Origin: Malania oleifera
Lineage: Eukaryota; Streptophyta; Magnoliopsida; Santalales; Ximeniaceae
NCBI RefSeq assembly: GCF_029873635.1
Contig: NC_080420.1
Coordinates: 30,185,032-30,249,031 of the forward strand
Direction: 5' to 3'
Length of the DNA stretch: 64,000 nucleotides
A model generated the notes under the pieces. It made no database searches, was not told the DNA's origin, and worked only from the letters and a program-made list of their open reading frames with translations. The translations under genes and the position numbers were made by a program. Positions 24,801-36,233 of the stretch are shown here, piece after piece; positions within the stretch are counted from its first letter, which is position 1, and the number at the start of each line of letters is the position of its first letter.

Positions 24801-26177
24801 GGCGAAAATGAAATGGTGTGCTTGGTCAAAGGTTTGTAAGGGGGTGTTGGCATTAAGGACCTTAATGATGTTCAAAGATCTTTTCATATGAAGTTTGCTT
24901 AGAAAATGATGACTTAGATAATCTTTGGACCCATTTTTTTTAAGGCTAAATATGTTAAATCAGGTCACATGACTACAATCAATTGTACTCCTACAGGCTC
25001 TCAATTTTAGAAGTCAATCTTCAAGATTTTTCCAGAGGTCTATGGAATGTTTATGTGAAGTTTAGAGAAGGAAAAGCTTCTTTTTGATTTGATAAGTGGT
25101 TGAGCAGTGGTCCCCTTGCGGAGTGTTCTCACATGATCCAGCATCCCGAGTTTAAGATTCAAGATTGTTGGGAGTCGAAGAATTGGGATACTGATATGCT
25201 GAAAGATTTGGAAGGGGTCCCCAAAACGGATGAGATTTTGTTGTTGCCTATAAAGCACAAATCAGGGCTTGATGTGTTTATTTGTAAGCCTTCCATGGAT
25301 GGTAAATTTTCAACTATCTCAACTTAGGAGGTGATAAGAATTAAAGGGGAGCATTACCCATGGATGGAGTGGGTCTCACATAATCTTCTTCCTAAGAAAG
25401 TTTCGATATGTATGTGGAAAGTCATGTTCCAATGTCTTCCTGTAGATAAGAAAGTGTGGAAACTGGGAATTGTTATGGTCTCATATTGCAACTGCTGCAT
25501 AGATAAAAAATAGGAATCCCTCAATCATGTTCTGAGTATGGGTTCCATCGCAAGTACAGTTTGGAAAAGAGCAGCGTTTGGCTTGGGAATTCTAAACTTT
25601 GATGATGAACCTTGGAGGGTGAAAATTAGTAGATGGTTCAGATGTGCCAAAAAATCAACCCAAAAAGGTACAATCGTCGGTTTGTTACCTACTATAATTT
25701 CATGGAGACTTTGGCTCAGAAGTTGTAAAGCCCGCATGGAAGATAAATACGAGTCGAGGAATGAAGTTTGGTTATCGGTGAGGTTTTGACTCGCTAAAAT
25801 TGTAGAAGGCGTGAAGGGTTTTCTGTTTTCTATTGATAAGGATTTATTGGAAGAGTTCCTAGTGAAAATGATAACTCCGAAAGTTAGAATTCCTCGAAAA
25901 GTAGTCTAGGAAAAGCCTCATGTAGGTTGGTTGAAGCTAAATATTGATGGCTCTTGTAGAGGAAATTCGGGTTCTTGTGGTGGTGGTGGTATCATCTGCG
26001 ACTATTCAGGTAATATTAAGGCCGCTTTCTCTGAAAAATTTAAATCTGGTAATAATAATGGAGTGGAGTTGCAGGCTCTTAATAGTGGTGTTTGACTATG
26101 TAAAGAGTTGGGATATCAGGATATTTGTATTGATAGCGACTCGGAATTGGTTACGGGATGGATCACATCTAGGATTT

Positions 26178-28516
26178 TGTTAGCTTTGGTGCAATCCCAA
26201 GAGGTGGGGGGGGGAGTGAATTGGATATTTAAAATTTATCGCCTAGGTTAAACCAGATAAACAGTATTACTTAACCTAGGGTTTGTTTATGCAAATGTAA
26301 ACCTAATCATTCACAATATAACATACACGTGCAGTAAGTAAATTGCGGAAATGTTAATGAACACGCACGATATGTTATCGAGGTTCAGCTAACAGTGCCT
26401 ACGTCCCCGCCTCTAACTCGCAAGCCAGAGGATTCCACTAATAGCTCACTTAAGGGTGGAGCGGCACCGTTTACAACCAGGTCAAATTAACACAGGACTG
26501 ACCTCAACCTTAACTAGGTCAATTAGCGGGGCTGACCTCAACCTACACGCCTTAACAGGACGACGCACCTAGCTTTCCTAACTGGGTCTAAGCCAATCTG
26601 GGACTATTCCAGGGCTAGTCTCCCTCTTCAGGCCCGTGCCTGGAAATACAATAGATTTGAAATACAATAATGGTACAGTGATTGTGCTTTCGTGTAAAGC
26701 AAATATGTACCCAATTATGCACAGTATAATCAATACACTACCAAAAGATAGGATTTGATAAGCTCGATATAGTCTAAGTGTTTACTCTCAAATATTTATG
26801 CAAATATAACAATCAGTGCGTGAGAGTGTAAATGGTATGATCTTTGTGTCAAAATAATATTTCAGTCACAATGCACAAACAAAGATCACAAGCACACTTC
26901 AAATATTTCAACAAATAATATTTCTCAATATAAACCACAAGAAATATTCAAAGATGGTTTGCAAAAATATTTATTTGATCTTTGTATTAAGAAGATATTC
27001 TCAATCAAAAAGTATAGTAACAAAGATCTTCAGCACACAAGCAAATATCTCAAAATATTTTTCTCAAGATAAATCACAAGAGATATTTGAAAAACGATTT
27101 GTAAAATATTTTTCGCAACCAAAACTCAATATGAATTCTTGAGTATCGCAATGAAAATGCAAAACTCAAGAGCCCAAGGAAGTTTTCCTATGGAAGGCTT
27201 ATTTATGAAGCCCCCTAGGAGAACTTTGTAGCTTACTCTCTATGAAATATAGATCACAAATAAAACAACCAAAAGAGAGTTTAAGCTAGGTGAGATAAGC
27301 ACAAGAATACTCTTACAAGGAGGTATTTGCAATATAAATGAGTAAAAGTAGGAGTTTAAAGCTTGAATATGAAATATGGGCTTTTTGAGATTGAGAGGAT
27401 TTTGGCTAATTATATTTGCTAATCTCTTTTTTAATTATTCCAAATGAGGGGGTATATATAGACTACCCTTAAAATATAACCGTTAAGAACACATATGAGA
27501 TTATTAGGAAAGTTTTATTATATTTTAACCAAGTTAACCCCGTTTAAAAATATTAACCACGGTAAAAATTAAGGGGCAACTCGAGAGGTCCAGTCGACCA
27601 AAAATGTCTCGGTTAACCAGGACTCAAGTGGTACAGTCGACCAGGGGTATTTTGAACTGAGTGGTCGGTCGACCGGGGCAAGGCGATTTTCCAAATTTTC
27701 GAGGTTCGGTCGACCAGGTCATTTTGAACTGGTTGGTTCGGTCGACCAGACCGCTGGGAATTCTCCCGAGGACCCTCCGGTTGACTAGGTAGTTGGAGTA
27801 CAAAAGTGGTCGGTCAATCGGGAGGTCAAAATGTTGACTCCCAGGTGGTTCGGTTGACCGGGGTCAAATGAACTGTAAGGGCTCGGTCGACCAGGGCCTT
27901 GGTCAACAGTTGATCCGGATCGGTTTTGGTCGACCAGGGACTTTTGAACTACAAGTTTTGGTTGACCAGTTTGTCAAACTTTTGACCCCAGGGAGTTTAG
28001 GTTGACCAGGGCCTTTTGAAGTACCTTTGCTGGTTGACCGAGTGGTCAAACTTTGACCCAGGGTGTCTCAGTCAACTAGGCCAAAATGAACTGGCTTGGC
28101 TGGTCGACCGAAAGTGCTTCGTGTGTGCATTTCGGTCCCGTATTGAAGCAAACAAGCCCTATTCAAGTGCCTAACAAATATATGTGAAAGTGTGAGTGTC
28201 CTAGGGGCACTTAGGGTCAAATTTGAAGACACCAAAAAAGTTCCCTAAGGTCCATCTATGGTCTTGAGCTTATCGATCCTACCATGCAAGTAAGGCATTA
28301 ATTATTACAGACCATGTTCTCCTAATTACTATTACAGACCCAAATAAATGATTAAATTACAATATAACATAAATAGGGTCTTTAGGTCTTCACTTCATGT
28401 GTCGTGTGCGTGCACCATAGGATACATTTGATCTGTCCTGCACACAAACTCATCAAACCATTAAATACTAGAGTATTTGTCATAATCAAAACAAGGTATG
28501 ACCCATAGGGTCAACA
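26178..28516 (-). repeat. SIRE-like solo LTR in LINE RNase H region
   Basis: 2339 bp, TGTTAGCTTTGG ... GGGTCAACA, with a perfect 5-bp target duplication GATTT (26173-26177 and 28517-28521). Same subfamily and orientation as 19666-21831, sharing the G-run and GTGAATTGG near the left end and GCCTACGTCCCCGCCTCTA near 26397. It carries the longest motif array of the window, 27591-28110. Confidence 0.93.
27591..28110. repeat. array of GGTCGACC-like motifs in a SIRE-like LTR
   Basis: About 14 or more copies of (C/T)GGT(C/T)GACC(A/G)GG at intervals of roughly 30-45 bp, often followed by TTTTGAACT. Variants GGTTGACC and GGTCAACC are frequent. The core is palindromic. The same kind of array is at 20950-21340 in the other LTR of this subfamily. 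Confidence 0.85.
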
Positions 28517-29056
28517 GATTTGTTCTTCTTGTTACTTATAGGACTTTTGGAAATTGTTAGAGGAGGAGCTTCAAGGCCTTCAATACTCTATAAAGCACCA
28601 ATTTAAAGAAGGTAATCAGGTGGCGGATTACTTGGCTCTTCAAGGCGAGGGAGGCAACACTGGGAGATATTTTGTAGGTGATGTGCTGTCAAGTAAAATG
28701 AGATGTCTAATTTGTATGGATAATATGAGTATTCCAAACTTTCATTTTTAATTGGCATCATTTGGCTCTCCTATATTTTCCTTGAGTTTTTTGTTTTGCA
28801 GGTATTTGTCATCAGTTTGCAGGTATTTTGGTTTTGTTTGTGTTTGTTTGTTTTTTATTAATATGGTCTTGTTTAGTTTTTTTTAGTTTGGTTTTGGCTC
28901 ATGTTCTATTAGGTTTGTTTTGATCTTGTTGCTTGGGATGGTTTTGCTAGTTTATTTATAAATCTCTTGTGATTTATTTGTAACCACAGTTTTCCTCAAC
29001 CATAAGTGAGGGCTATCAATAAATTTGGGATTTTTGTTAAAAAAAATCTATTTGTA

Positions 29057-29421
29057 CCATAAATGTGCACTTAGAAAATAATGGACCATTGGTTGAGTGA
29101 AGCCTAAGAATAACAATAGTTGCCCGAGTGAACGTGATGGAATTATAGAAAAATCATTTTCTTATAAGCACTAGAGGATTGATTGATCACTTGGCTATCA
29201 AGACAGTGAAAAGCAAAGCCAAGCTCAACCATTCTTTTTCTAGAGTTCATTATAGGATAGAGCAAGATAGATGGAGATCAAGAAAATGCTTCGCCATCAT
29301 CATCCTACTCTATCAAGATAAACATTGTTAGAGCCTCTAGAATTGGATAAACTTTAATATTATCTTTTTTAATTCTTCAATGACATTTCATTGCTTCTTG
29401 AACTTACATAGTTTAGTTGGG
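29057..29421. other. gene-less stretch between two LINE copies
   Basis: 365 bp without a recognisable frame or repeat ends. Together with 18251-18529 it probably represents the target DNA into which the first LINE inserted. Confidence 0.5.
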
Positions 29422-29548
29422 ATCAACCCAAAAAGATATGATTATCGGTTTGTTACCTGCTATAATTTCTTGGAGACTATGGATTATATGTTTTGAAGCC
29501 CATATGAAAGATAAGTATGAGTCAGTGAATGTAGTTTGGTTATCTGTG
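29422..29548 (+). mobile_element. second LINE copy, left fragment
   Basis: Matches 25651-25775 of the first LINE closely (ATCAACCCAAAAAG, GGTTTGTTACCT.CTATAAT, GAAGCCCATATGAAAGATAA against GTAAAGCCCGCATGGAAGATAA). It ends where copia integrase sequence begins. Its right-hand continuation is at 34723. Confidence 0.8.
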
Positions 29549-31921
29549 ATGCATGCCAACTAGGAAAACAAGTAAGAATGAGCTTTATGAAGAAGAAGGT
29601 AATCTCTACTGCTAGGCCACTTCAAATGCTACACTTAAATTTATTTAGTTCAAATCCAACTTAGAGTTTAGGAGGAAAATCATACACATTCGTCATAGTT
29701 GATGATTATTCAAGATATACATGGGTACTATTTTTAGGTCACAAAGATGAAACAAGTGAACAATTCATAAATTTGTGTAAGAAAATTCAAAATGAAAAGG
29801 GTCATGTTGTCACTAAAATCCGAAGTGATAGGGGTAGAGAATTTAAAAATCAAAGCATGGAAGACTATTGCAATTTAGTAGGAATAACTCATATTTTTTT
29901 GGCTCCTAGAACACCACAGCAGAATGGTGTAGTTGAAAGGAAGAATAGGTATATACAAGAAATGGCCAGAACTATGCTTAACGAACATAAACTACCTAAG
30001 TACTTCTGGGTTGAAGCAGTAAATAACGTCTGCTATGTGAAATCAGATGAAGGTATCTTCCTAGGGTATGCCTTAGATAGTAAAGCCTACAGAGTATATA
30101 ATAAATGAACATTAACTGTTATAGAATCCATTCATGTAATATTCGATGAGTCAAATCCCTTCTCTAAAAGGACTAATGAAGATGAAATTGAGATAAATAA
30201 GGAATTTGAAAAACTGTCCATTAAAAATGATTTAGAAAAGAGAAGTGAAATTAAGGAACCATTTGTTGAACTAATCAAATGGAAAATGAGGTTAATGAAC
30301 TACCTAGAGAATGGAAGTACATAAAGAGTCATCCCATTGATGAAATAACAGGCGAACCATTTTGTGGAGTAGCCACAAGATCCTCACTTAGGAATATGAT
30401 TAGTGAAGCAATTGAGGATGATACGTGGGTGATGTCCATGCAAGAAGAGTTAAACCAGTTTGAGAGAAACAAAGTATGGAAATTAGTTCCTAGACCTGAG
30501 GATAAGACAATTATTGGAACAAAATGGACATATAAGAACAAGAAAGATGAACATGGGATAGTTGTTAGAAATAAGGCAAGACTAGTAGCTTAGGGATATA
30601 ACCAAGAAGAAGGAATAGATTTTGAAGAAACATTTGCACCCATAGCTAGAATGGAAGTCATTCGAATGCTTTTAGCCTATGCTGCTTTTAAGGATTTCAA
30701 GCTATATCAAATGGATGTCAAAAATACGTTTTTAAATGGCTACATAAGTGGAAAGGTATATGTAGAACAACCCCCAAGCTTTGAAAATCATAAGAATCTA
30801 GATCACATTTATAGACTAACAAAATCCTTGTACGGTTCAAAGCAAGCTCCTAGAGCTTGGTATGAGAGACTAAGCAGCTTTCTACTGGACAATGGATTTA
30901 TTAGAGGGAGGATAGACACAACACTTTTCATAAAGTTTAAGAAAGATAACATGCTCCTAGTTCAAGTATACGTAGATGATATCATATTTGGTGCTACAAA
31001 TAAAGACTTGTGCAATGAGTTTGCAAACACTATGTAAAATGAATTTGAAATGAGCATGATAGGTGAACTAAATTTCTTCCTAGGATTTTAGATCAAACAA
31101 GCGAAACATGAAATTTTTATAAATCAATCGAAGTATATTAGAGATCAGCTAAAAAAGTTTAATATGGAAGATGGAAAAATACTAGGGACACTTATGATCT
31201 CTTCTTTGAAATTAGACAAAGATGAACAAGGTATACCAGTAGATGTCAAGCTCTATCGTGGAATAATCAGTAGCTTACTATATCTGACTGTCAGTGACCT
31301 GACATAATGTTCACCCTATGTTTGTGCACAATATTTTAGGCTACACCAAAAGAGTCACATTTGTTAGCTGTCAAACGAATACTTAGATACCTGATAGGAA
31401 CCGTGGAACTTGGGTTATGGTATCCTAAGTATACATCTTTTGAGATTATTAGCTATTCAGATGCTGATTTTGCTGGTAGCAAAGTGGATAGGAAGAGCAT
31501 GAGTGGTACATGTCATTTATTAGGACATTTGTTAGTCTCTTGGTTTTCCAAGAAGCACAATTCAGTAGTTCTTTCCATGGCTAAGGCAGAATACGTAGCA
31601 GTAGGAAGTTGTTGTGCTCAAACACTATACATGAAGCAACAACTGATGAATTTTGGATTAAGTTATGACACAATTCCTAAAAGACGCGACAATACGAGTG
31701 CAATAAACATCTCAAATAATCCTATATTACATTCACGAACTAAACATATAGAAATAAGACATCATTTTCTTCGTGATCATGTGCAAAAAGGCGATGTGAC
31801 ACTTGTGTTTGTATGCACAAATGAAAAATGGGGAGACATATTCACGAAACCACTTGCGGAGGATAGGTTTATCCAAATTAGGCATGAATTAGGCCTGATG
31901 CATAATCGAGAGGTTGCCTAA
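29549..31921 (+). pseudogene. SIRE-like pol remnant (IN-RT-RNase H)
   Basis: Integrase has FVIVDDYSRYTWVLF, IRSDRGREFKN and APRTPQQNGVVERKNR. About 60 codons are missing near 30040, where VCYV joins KSDEGIFLGY directly. Reverse transcriptase starts with VWKLVPRPEDKTIIGTKW (about 30475), has YQMDVKNTFLNGY (30705), SKQAPRAWYERL and the active site VYVDDIIFGAT (about 30966). RNase H includes SYSDADFAGSKVDRKS (about 31452), AKAEYVAVGSCCAQ and EIRHHFLRDHVQKG, ending at TAA 31919-31921. Stops at about 30591 (LVA*GYNQEE) and 31036 disable it. Confidence 0.9.
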
Positions 31922-32296
31922 AATTATATTAGATGACATAATTCGAGGGGAGCAGCGTCACTTAATATTCACAATTGGTTAAAAATTTCAAATTCAGCTC
32001 TTTTGTTCCCATTTGGTATCACTTTTGTTCACATTTGGTATTAAACTCATATCATGATGAGAGCATATTAACTTACATATGTTAATCCTCACATAATCTA
32101 TGAACTTTAGTGACTATTTTTGCTTATCCATGTCTATGAAATTTGCCACACTGTGTATGTACACATTGCCATTTAAGTCAACAACACAGTTTTTTGCATT
32201 AGCAAAGGGGAGAAGTAAAGTAAATTAACACAGGGAGACATATTTCAATGTACAATTTTTAAAATCTGACGGTTGAATAATTTTAAAAATTTAAGA

Positions 32297-32540
32297 GTTA
32301 AAGGGGGAGAAGAATATAAGGTTATGTCTGCTCATGTTTTTTTATACACCTTTTTGTTGATGTCAAAAGGGGGAGAAGAATATCAGGTTATAGCAAAAAT
32401 AGTTGGCAAAACTAATTGTGCATGAGCATATTTCATATTGATGCATATTTGTTTGTGCATTATTTGAGGGGGAGCCTTGTTAGGCGTAACCCATTCTATA
32501 TTTTTGCTCGTGTATTTGTCATCATCAAAAAGGGGGAGAT
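32297..32540 (+). other. repeated purine tracts before the 3' LTR
   Basis: Four GGGGGAG tracts lie in the last 250 bp of the interior, near 32304, 32370, 32468 and 32532. Only the last abuts the LTR and should be the working polypurine tract. The others have the same A-rich upstream context or a GAG prefix. Confidence 0.75.
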
Positions 32541-34722
32541 TGTTGACTCTATGAGTCAAATCATGTTTTGATAATAACAAATCATTTGGTATTTAATGTG
32601 TGCATTGAGATTATGAACAAGAACAATATTTAGCATGCACAGAAGGCTAGAAAGTCATGGAAGCCATGAAGATCAAAGTATATACATCTTGGCACAATCT
32701 ATGAAACTAAAAGAGTTGAAGAATGAAGATGCAACCGGCAAGTTCAAGATTGTCATGGGAATGGGTATATAGAACTAAATGTATATTTTATATGATTTAA
32801 TTCAAAGCTCAAAATATACCCTAGACTGACCTTAAGACTCATTCATCTCATGAAAATATTTAGGGGATATTTAAGGAATTAGAGACCTTTTTTAAAACCC
32901 CAGAAAATATTTTATATAAGAGTAAAGAAAGAGAGCAAAACATATTTTTGAAACTAAAATGAAAAAACCAAAAGTGTACTGTTCAGAAGACCGAAGTACC
33001 TGCCCAGAAGTCTGAAGTGTCATCTTTAGATGACTGAAGTCTACGCTCAGTTTTCTGAAGATTCAACTTCAGAAGACTAAAATTTAAGCTCAATCGTCTG
33101 AAAAATTTCTTCAGAAGACTGAAGATTAAGTTCACTCATCTGAATATTTATTAGAGAAATACGGAAATAGGTAGAAGCACATCAGAAGACTGAACCTTGA
33201 CTTCAGTTATCTAAACCCGCAACTTCAGAAGTCTGAACCCCAACTTTAGACGTTTGACCCTGTGTCCAGTTCAATTTTTTGAATCTTTAAGGAACTTCAG
33301 TTGTCTGAGCCCTAATCCTCAGTCATCTGAACCTGTGGGAAGATTTAAAATTTAATCTTTAGTGAGAGAACACGTGAGTTATTTTTTAATCAAGTTGATC
33401 CAACGGTTTAGAGTTATCCTAAGGGCAAGGTTACCTATATAATCAACCTCCAAACCCTAGTGCCTGAATTTTTGGCATAATATTGAGTGTATTGATCGTT
33501 TAGCACAACTTGGGGAGAGCATTGAACACACTGCTAAATTCTTTCTTGGGATTTCAAAACTTATACGTTAAATCTGAGCTAAGGCTACATTGATCTTCAA
33601 AAGGGCATTCTAGTGATTGTTGTGCATTCAATTTGGTATTGAGGTTTGGTAAATCGATCTATTTGTTACTACTTATTCTCAAAGAGTTTTTCATCTCAAA
33701 ATCTATCATTGAATATTATTTGAGAGATTGATCTTGAGTGTACTAATATACATATAGATTGTTTTGAAAAGATCACTACTTGTAATAAGTTTTGCCAACG
33801 GTTAAATATTTTTTATTCAAGTGTATAATCATTTAAAGACTCGATATTTTCGATATTACAAAACCACTTAATATCCTTAGAGCTCATAACTATATATACA
33901 TATACATATACATATACAAAGATCATATTGTGTTTTGGATATTTGGAATAAAACTTATCGATCTAGATTTTTGTAGAAAAACTGAATTACATATTTGTAT
34001 TGAGCTCATTTGGTTGGATTCAATATTTGAAGCGGAATAGTCATATTCTCTTAAACCAAAGATTATTTAAAACCCTAACTTCTCCAAAGCACTTATATAA
34101 TTATTTTGGGAGATTTGATCAAAGGAAAATTTTGTGAAGCATATCATTCATATAACGATTTTATCGTTACATACATAATGAGCGTTAAGTTTTATCATAT
34201 GGATATGTGTTAGGTTTTCTATTGTACTCACTAGCTTTATTAGAAGCAATATTGAGTTGTTTTTTAGGATTGAAATTTTATATTATAATCATGGTTCGGG
34301 TTGTGAACCGGGTGAGAAGGAAGTTGTGTCTCTTATAAATAGCGGATGTAAGGGAAGCTCCATCACGGTTAAAGGAGCAGGGATTTAGTGGAATCCTTGA
34401 GTGGGTTGCTCAAGGCGAGAATGTAGGCCGGGTTGGCTGAACCTCATAAAAATTTTGTTTGCCTTCTCTCTCCCCTTACTTTTTTAATTTTCGCAACACA
34501 TTTCATTACCTATCTCGTATGTGTGTATGTTGAATAATCCCACATGCACTTGATAATTAATTGGGTAAAATTGAATTTTTTGAGATAATAGTTTGAATCA
34601 ATTTCAAATCCCTGCAATTAATTTGTTAAATATATAAATACGGATTAAGTGGTAAACAATTTTAAAGAAGTTAAATAAAGCCAATTCACCCCCCCCCTCT
34701 TGGGATTACACTTGAATTAACA
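32541..34722 (+). repeat. SIRE-like 3' LTR
   Basis: 2182 bp, TGTTGACTCTATGAGTCA ... CTTGAATTAACA. Near the right end it has the lineage's GAATGTAGGCCGGGTTGG region (about 34419) and CCAATTCACCCCCCCCC (34681). A motif array of the TCAGAAGACTGAAG type lies at about 32990-33335. Confidence 0.88.
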
Positions 34723-35500
34723 TAGTTGAAGCTAAATATTGATGGCTTTTGTAGAGGAAATCCGGGTTCTTATGGTGGTGGTGGTGGTATCATCTGTGAC
34801 TCATCTGGTTATATTAATGCTGCTTTCTTTGAAAAATTTGAGCCATGTACTAACAATGGAGCAGAGTTGCAGGCTCTTACTAGTAGTGTTCGTCTTTGTA
34901 AAAGTTGGCATATCAGAATATTTGTTTTGAAACTAACACGGAATCCATGGTGAGATGGCTCACATCTAGAATTTGTTTCTCCTTGTACTTATGGGACTTT
35001 TGGAAATTATTAGAGAATGAGTTACAGGGTCTTCAGTTCTGTATAAAGTACCAATTTAGATAAGGTAATCAGGTGGCAGATTTATTGGTTCGTCAAGGTG
35101 AGGGAGGTAACACGAGAAGATATTTTGCAGGTGATGTGTTGTCGAGTAAAATGAGAGGTCTCATTTGCATGGATAAGATGAGTATTCCAAGCCTTCATCT
35201 TTAATTGAAACCATTTGGTTTTCCTTTTGTTTTTGTTTGCAGGTAATTGACATTATTTTGTAGGTACTTTGTTTATGTTTGTTTTTATTTGGTTTTGATT
35301 CCATATAAGCATGTTTAGATTATTTTAGTTGGATGATGGTACTAGTTTTTTTTTTTATTATTGGTTTTTATGCCTAGGATGATTTTTTATAGTTTATTTG
35401 TAAATCTCATGTGTTTTGCTTGTAACCGCAGTATCCCTCCACCATAAGCGAGGGCGATCAATAAAATTAGGGTTTTGTAAAGCAAAAAATAAAATAAAAA
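34723..35500 (+). mobile_element. second LINE copy, 3' end
   Basis: Begins TAGTTGAAGCTAAATATTGATGG, matching the first LINE at about 25930, and encodes KLNIDGFCRGNPGSYGGGGG (RNase H) with later stops. The UTR matches the first copy (CGCAGTATCCCTCCACCATAAG against CACAGTTTTCCTCAACCATAAG) and ends in A-rich sequence after AATAAAATTAGGG at about 35460. Confidence 0.85.
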
Positions 35501-36233
35501 ATAGAAAATAAAAAACTACAAAAACGAAAAACAAAAAAAGAAAATTTAGATCGACATCGACAAAAACACTTTGACAACTTATTCATATGTAATTATTAAT
35601 AATTTAGCACAGGAATTGCTTCCCTCCTCTTTTTCTTATTCTCTTCCCAATTCTATTTTTTTTTTCTTTATATGATTTCCCCCCTTCTCTCACATTCTCT
35701 TTTATGTTCTTTATCTATATTCTACAATTCTTTCATGTTATTCTTCCTCAATTGTTTTGTCAATTAATCAATAACATGTATTCTTATTCTATTTTAAGGG
35801 CATGACTTGCACAACTTCACTATTCTATTTTCTTAACCAATCTTCTTTTTTAAGTTTCTTATTAAAAAAAGATACTTCATAGGTGTCTTTTTTAGCAAAC
35901 TAATGGGATTAGCATAATGCAAATAACCATAAACAAGGACAAAAGCATGGTTACAAATCCTAGTTTGGACCTAAGAAATGTTGAGCCACCAGTTGTTTCT
36001 CCCAACACCTTCTGTGATGCCAATCATGACTAGGCTTGTCAACATCAACCTTATGGTGATTTTATGTCATATTAATAAGGAGAGTCGGGAAACGATCTCA
36101 TACAGGCTTTAAGATTTAGCCACCATCTTGAAGTCTATTCTAAATTATATGAAAGCAAACAATTAGTCAGACACTAATGCCTTGGAACAATTGTTCAATC
36201 TTGTCGCGACGTCTCAAGAGTAAGGGTGCCTCG
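35501..36233. other. gene-less AT-rich stretch
   Basis: No coding potential or terminal repeats recognised. It separates the second LINE tail from the next SIRE-like 5' LTR. Confidence 0.5.

Larger units (their letters stand above)
22303..28751 (+). pseudogene. LINE ORF2 (endonuclease-RT-RNase H), interrupted
   Basis: Begins MSSKIMVWNMRGIG at 22303. The endonuclease part has NMRGIG, ISEP (about 22405), WLIVGDF (22684) and SDHKPML (about 22950). Reverse transcriptase has KDSSFGPDGFG near 23640, KVDMAKAYDRVDW near 24030, GLRQGDPLS near 24200 and VDDLLVFANG near 24350, where VDDL replaces the usual FADD/YADD. The zf-RVT region (PKKVSICMWKVMFQCLPV...CNCC) lies near 25390-25500. RNase H (LNIDGSCRGNSG) starts near 25937. 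It is split by the solo LTR at 26178-28516 and resumes (FWKLLEEELQGLQY) to a TAA at 28751. Many in-frame stops; inactive. Confidence 0.92.
18541..29045 (+). mobile_element. L1-type LINE with two nested solo LTRs
   Basis: Flanked by a perfect 11-bp target duplication ATCTATTTGTA (18530-18540 and 29046-29056). The 3' end is a short A-tail at about 29039-29046, after a UTR containing GGGCTATCAATAAA. Removing the solo LTRs at 19666-21831 and 26178-28516 with their 5-bp duplications leaves about 6.0 kb, the size of a complete plant L1. It carries a DUF4283-type ORF1 and an ORF2 with endonuclease, reverse transcriptase and RNase H. Both frames are broken. Confidence 0.92.
29549..34722 (+). mobile_element. 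SIRE-like copia element, 5'-truncated
   Basis: Starts abruptly in integrase (DACQLGKQ) and runs through reverse transcriptase, RNase H and a 610-bp non-coding stretch to the purine tract AAAGGGGGAGAT and a 2182-bp 3' LTR. The 5' LTR, PBS, gag and protease are missing. It sits between two parts of a second LINE copy; about 140 bp of LINE present in the first copy (roughly 25785-25925) is missing at the site. Confidence 0.88.

Noticed and set aside
32990..33335. Regularly spaced motifs considered as a CRISPR-like array
   Set aside because: Units vary, spacers are not unique fixed-length inserts, the DNA is plant nuclear and the array lies in an LTR.
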